DNA from: Maea johnstoni
Lineage: Eukaryota > Annelida > Polychaeta > Spionida > Magelonidae
Length of the DNA stretch: 64,000 nucleotides
NCBI GenBank assembly: GCA_963942565.1
Contig: OZ012685.1
Span: 50,355,197 to 50,419,196 of the forward strand
Direction of reading: 5' to 3'
In this document: in pieces, positions 55,201 to 61,200 of the stretch
How positions within the stretch are numbered: position 1 is the first letter of the stretch
How the letters are laid out: each line of letters begins with the position of its first letter
Position numbers and translations under genes: made by a program
Notes under the pieces: generated by a model
What the model was told of the DNA's origin: nothing
Database searches by the model: none
Seen by the model: only the letters and a program-made list of their open reading frames with translations

Positions 55201-58200
55201 CTTTATTTTGAGGTTGGCAGTACAACAGCTTTGCAAACATACTGATTTCACTTGGTTATCTTCAATCCTGAACACAAAAGAGCTGAAAGTATTTTGCAAA
55301 ATGGGTTGTTAAAACTGAAAAGGTGATACTTAAAGTATAAATAGCTAGAAAGTTGTAGTAATTATGTGCAAAGAACTTACAGCATTTCCATCTTCTAGTA
55401 CTGGTTCATATTCATTAGGATCAATTGCATAATATGCATTGTAGTTGATAGGCCATATTTCTCCACGGTTATTATTTGCTCCTTTCGTTGCAAAACCAAG
55501 TAGATTCTTGACGCTACCAAAATCCAGTTCAACCCAGACATCGCCAGCATAAGTTATCCATCCTTCTCTACAAAGTTATAAGAAAGAAAGCAATCTACGT
55601 AAAGGGTGATGTTCAATAAGCAGAATGGCATTTTAAAAATTCTATACATTTGCTATAGAGGTTAGGTAATTGATTCAAAATGTAACATTTGATCATTAGA
55701 AGAACTGATACTTGAAATAACTTCCAAATAAAGAACATGAGAAAGAAGAATTGCACACAAATAGTTGCACTTACAAGTCATCAATAGGCAACCTCAGCTT
55801 TGGAATGTTGTCAAACACAGGGTCTGGGTTTGTGAGATTGTCATCTGCAGAATCTCTAACGTCGTATGCTGTATTAAACAGAGTGTCATCAGATTTGACC
55901 AAATCAATCTCATCTGAGCATGGCGTTTCTTCTAATATACTTTGTGTGGTAACAGGAGGTTGGGTAGTTTCTGTAATAGATGGAGTAGTTGGAGCTGCAG
56001 TTGGTTCTGTTGTTTCAAAGGCTGCAGTAGTCTCTGGTTCTTCTGTAGGAACGGCAGCCTCGGTTCCTTGTGTTGTTTCTGTTCAAAAGAATGATTGCTT
56101 TTAGGAAAAGTAAATGAATATGCCAGAAGCTCATCTGGTCTGTTTTTCATGGTATTTGGCACTTTGAAGGGCTTAAATATTATAATTGAGCTGGTAATTA
56201 CAAGCGGTAAGATATTTCATGGGCGTATCAGCGGGGGATTTCAAATATGTTCCCGCGAAGTACGATTAAAATACGACATCACGGATAAATTAGAAACTTT
56301 GTGACTGCATTTGAAGGGAAACGCAGACTTATGATTGAGCTAAGCGAGCATTCAGAGCTTTGCTTAATAGTCATATCAATTTTTATGCCATCAATTTTAG
56401 GTCAATCCATGCTATCTTTTGATCAGAAAGAAAAAAAATGAAATTAGCTCTTGATGAAAAGTTTTACATAGGAAAAGTCCTCGCCCATTACTTTGCCCTT
56501 TTCGAAAGGGCAAATCATTCCTGTTTTAAAGGCACCACAGCAAGCTCTTCAGATTGCTTGATATTTTGAAAAGCAGCAAGGTTAACCCACTCATTGAGAT
56601 TCTCTGGCTCTTGAACTAAAGATCACATCCAGTTTCTCAGACCATAGAGATAGGGCAGATCTTGTGGTATCAGATGAGAAGATGCACTTGAGTAATGCCT
56701 AAGATGATTAATATATTCTCAGTTCTAGGCAAAAGGAAGGAAGGAAGGAATTGGGTTTTACGTCGCTTTCAACAGCTTAGGTCATATCACGACGAGATCA
56801 AAACCCGTAACCAGGAAGAAATTCCCTACTCTTCACGAGTAGTTCCAAGGGGTCTTTCAGTAGCAGAAAGACCATAGGCAGCCCTCCACAATGCCGAACA
56901 TTTTTATAGCGACCAGGCCAACCCACTTGGGGATCCAGCGGAGACTCGAACCTGCAAACTCATGCTTGGGAGCCAGGCATCGTAACCACTAGGCCACGGC
57001 GGATCCCTACTTAGTTCTAGGCATATGCTTAGTAAAAGGTTGCTTCATGAACATGACCCTTAGGAGGAAAAAGACTAGGAAGACATTTATAAGTTGTGTG
57101 TTAGTTGTGCCTACCTTCTTCTTGGCATGCATACACCGCCAAATGCAAGCCAGTGAACCTGGGTGGACCATTTTCATCATTAGTCCAGCAGCACTCTTCT
57201 TTTTCTTGTACCACAAGCTTGAAATACCTGGCTTGAATGACACTTTCAAAGTCATGGCTATTGACAGTCAGCTTATCTTCATTGCCATCAAGGAGCTATA
57301 AAGATTTGGAAAATACATGGCATTAGCATTGGCATACATGCCACTTTCCTGAAAAATCAAAATGATATGCTTTGAAGAGACTTTATTTTGAGGTTGGCAG
57401 TACAACAGCTTTGCAAACATACTGATTTCACTTGGTTATCTTCAATCCTGAACACAAAAGAGCTGAAAGTATTTTGCAAAATGGGTTGTTAAAACTGAAA
57501 AGGTGATACTTAAAGTATAAATAGCTAGCAAGTTGTAGTAATTATGTGGCAAAGAACTTACAGCATTTCCATCTTCTAGTACTGGTTCATATTCATTAGG
57601 ATCAATTGCATAATATGCATTGTAGTTGATAGGCCATATTTCTCCACGGTTATTGTTTGCTCCTTTCGTTGCAAAACCAAGTAGATTCTTGACGCTACCA
57701 AAATCCAGTTCAACCCAGACATCGCCAGCATAAGTTATCCATCCTTCTCTACAAAGTTATAAGAAAGAAAGCAATCTACGTAAAGGGTGATGTTCAATAA
57801 GCAGAATGGCATTTTTAAAATTCTATACATTTGCTATAGAGGTTAGAAAATTGATTCAAAATGTAACATTTGATCATTAGAAGAACTGATACTTGAAATA
57901 ACTTCCAAATAAAGAACATGAGAAAGAAGAATTGCACACAAATAGTTGCACTTACAAGTCATCAATAGGCAACCTCAGCTTTGGAATGTTGTCAAACACA
58001 GGGTCTGGGTTTGTGAGATTGTCATCTGCAGAATCTCTAACGTTGTATGCTGTATTAAACAGAGTGTCATCAGATTTGACCAAATCAATCTCATCTGAGC
58101 ATGGCGTTTCTTCTAATATACTTTGTGTGGTAACAGGAGGTTGGGTAGTTTCTGTAATAGATGGAGTAGTTGGAGCTGCAGTTGGTTCTGTTGTTTCAAA

Positions 58201-61200
58201 GGCTGCAGTAGTCTCTGGTTTAGTAGTCTCTGGAATAGGTGGAGTGGTTGGAGCTGCCGTTGGTGCAGTTGGTACTGTTGTTTCAAAGGCTGCAGTAGTC
58301 TCTGGTTCTTCTGTAGGAACGGCAGCCTCGGTTCCTTGTGTTGTTTCTGTTCAAAAGAATGATTGCTTTTAGGAAAAGTAAATGAATATGCCAGAAGCTC
58401 ATCTGGTCTGTTTTTCATGGTATTTGGCACTTTGAAGGGCTTAAATATCATAATTGAGCTGGTAATTACAAGCGGTAAGATATTTCATGGGCGTATCAGC
58501 GGGGGATTTCAAATATGTTTCCATGAAGTACGATCAAAATACGACATCACGGATAAATTAAAAACTTTGTGACTGCATTTGAAGGGAAATGCAGACTTAT
58601 GATTGAGCTACCGGAGCATTCAGAGATTTGCTTAATAGTCATATCAATTTTTATGCCATCAATTTTAGGTCAATCCATGCCATCTTTTGATCAGAAAGAA
58701 AAAGAATGAAATCAGCTCTTAATGAAAACTTTTACATAGGAAAAGTCCTTGCCCATTACTTTGCCCTTTTCGAAAGGGCAAATTATTCCTGTTCTAAAGG
58801 CACCACAGCAAGCTCTTCAGAAAGCAGCAAGGTTAACCCACTCATTGAGATTCTCTGGCTCTTGAACCAAAGATCACATCCAGTTTCTCAGACCATAGAG
58901 ATAGGGCAGATCTTGTGGTATCAGATGAGAAGATGCACTTGAGTAATGCCTAAGATGATTAATATATTCTTAGTTCTAGGCAAAAGGATGGAAGGAAGGA
59001 ATTGGGTTTTACGTCGCTTTCAACAGCTTAGGTCATATCACAATGAGATCGAAACCCGTAACCGGAAAGAAATTCCCTACTCTTCACGAGTAGTTCCAAG
59101 GGGTCTTTCAGTAGCAGAAAGACCATAGGCAGCCCTCCACAACACCGAACATCTTTATAGCGACCAGGCCAACCCACTTGGGGATCCAGCGGAGACTCGA
59201 ACCTGCAAACTCATGCTTGGGAGCCAGGCATCTTAACCACTAGGCCACGGCGGATCCCTACTTAGTTCTAGGCATATGTTTAGTAAAAGGTTGCTTCATG
59301 AACATGACCCTTAGGAGGAAAAAGACTAGGAAGACATTTATAAGTTGTGTGTTAGTTGTGCCTACCTTCTTCTTGGCATGCATACACCGCCAAATGCAAG
59401 CCAGTGAACCTGGGTGGACCATTTTCATCAGTAGTCCAGCAGCACTCTTCTTTTTCTTGTACCACAAGCTTGAAATACCTGGCTTGAATGACACTTTCAA
59501 AGTCATGGCTATTGACAGTCAGCTTATCTTCATTGCCATCAAGGAGCTATAAAGATTTGGAAAATACATGGCATTAGCATTAGCATACATGCCACTTTCC
59601 TGAAAAATCAAAATGATATGCTTTGAAGAGACTTTATTTTGAGGTTGGCAGTACAACAGCTTTGCAAACATACTGATTTCACTTGGTTATCTTCAATCCT
59701 GAACACAAAAGAGCTGAAAGTATTTTGCAAAATGGGTTGTTAAAACTGAAAAGGTGATACTTAAAGTATAAATAGCTAGAAAGTTGTAGTAATTATGTGC
59801 AAAGAACTTACAGCATTTCCATCTTCTAGTACTGGTTCATATTCATTAGGATCAATTGCATAATATGCATTGTAGTTGATAGGCCATATTTCTCCACGGT
59901 TATTATTTGCTCCTTTCGTTGCAAAACCAAGTAGATTCTTGACGCTACCAAAATCCAGTTCAACCCAGACATCGCCAGCATAAGTTATCCATCCTTCTCT
60001 ACAAAGTTATAAGAAAGAAAGCAATCTACGTAAAGGGTGATGTTCAATAAGCAGAATGGCATTTTAAAAATTCTATACATTTGCTATAGAGGTTAGGTAA
60101 TTGATTCAAAATGTAACATTTGATCATTAGAAGAACTGATACTTGAAATAACTTCCAAATAAAGAACATGAGAAAGAAGAATTGCACACAAATAGTTGCA
60201 CTTACAAGTCATCAATAGGCAACCTCAGCTTTGGAATGTTGTCAAACACAGGGTCTGGGTTTGTGAGATTGTCATCTGCAGAATCTCTAACGTCGTATGC
60301 TGTATTAAACAGAGTGTCATCAGATTTGACCAAATCAATCTCATCTGAGCATGGCGTTTCTTCTAATATACTTTGTGTGGTAACAGGAGGTTGGGTAGTT
60401 TCTGTAATAGATGGAGTTGTTGGAGCTGCAGTTGGTTCTGTTGTTTCAAAGGCTGCAGTAGTCTCTGGTTCTTCTGTAGGAACGGCAGCCTCGGTTCCTT
60501 GTGTTGTTTCTGTTCAAAAGAATGATTGCTTTTAGGAAAAGTAAATGAATATGCCAGAAGCTCATCTGGTCTGTTTTTCATGGTATTTGGCACTTTGAAG
60601 GGCTTAAATATTATAATTGAGCTGGTAATTACAAGCGGTAAGATATTTCATGGGCGTATCAGCGGGGGATTTCAAATATGTTCCCGCGAAGTACGATTAA
60701 AATACGACATCACGGATAAATTAGAAACTTTGTGACTGCATTTGAAGGGAAACGCAGACTTATGATTGAGCTAAGCGAGCATTCAGAGCTTTGCTTAATA
60801 GTCATATCAATTTTTATGCCATCAATTTTAGGTCAATCCATGCTATCTTTTGATCAGAAAGAAAAAAAATGAAATTAGCTCTTGATGAAAAGTTTTACAT
60901 AGGAAAAGTCCTCGCCCATTACTTTGCCCTTTTCGAAAGGGCAAATCATTCCTGTTTTAAAGGCACCACAGCAAGCTCTTCAGATTGCTTGATATTTTGA
61001 AAAGCAGCAAGGTTAACCCACTCATTGAGATTCTCTGGCTCTTGAACTAAAGATCACATCCAGTTTCTCAGACCATAGAGATAGGGCAGATCTTGTGGTA
61101 TCAGATGAGAAGATGCACTTGAGTAATGCCTAAGATGATTAATATATTCTCAGTTCTAGGCAAAAGGAAGGAAGGAAGGAATTGGGTTTTACGTCGCTTT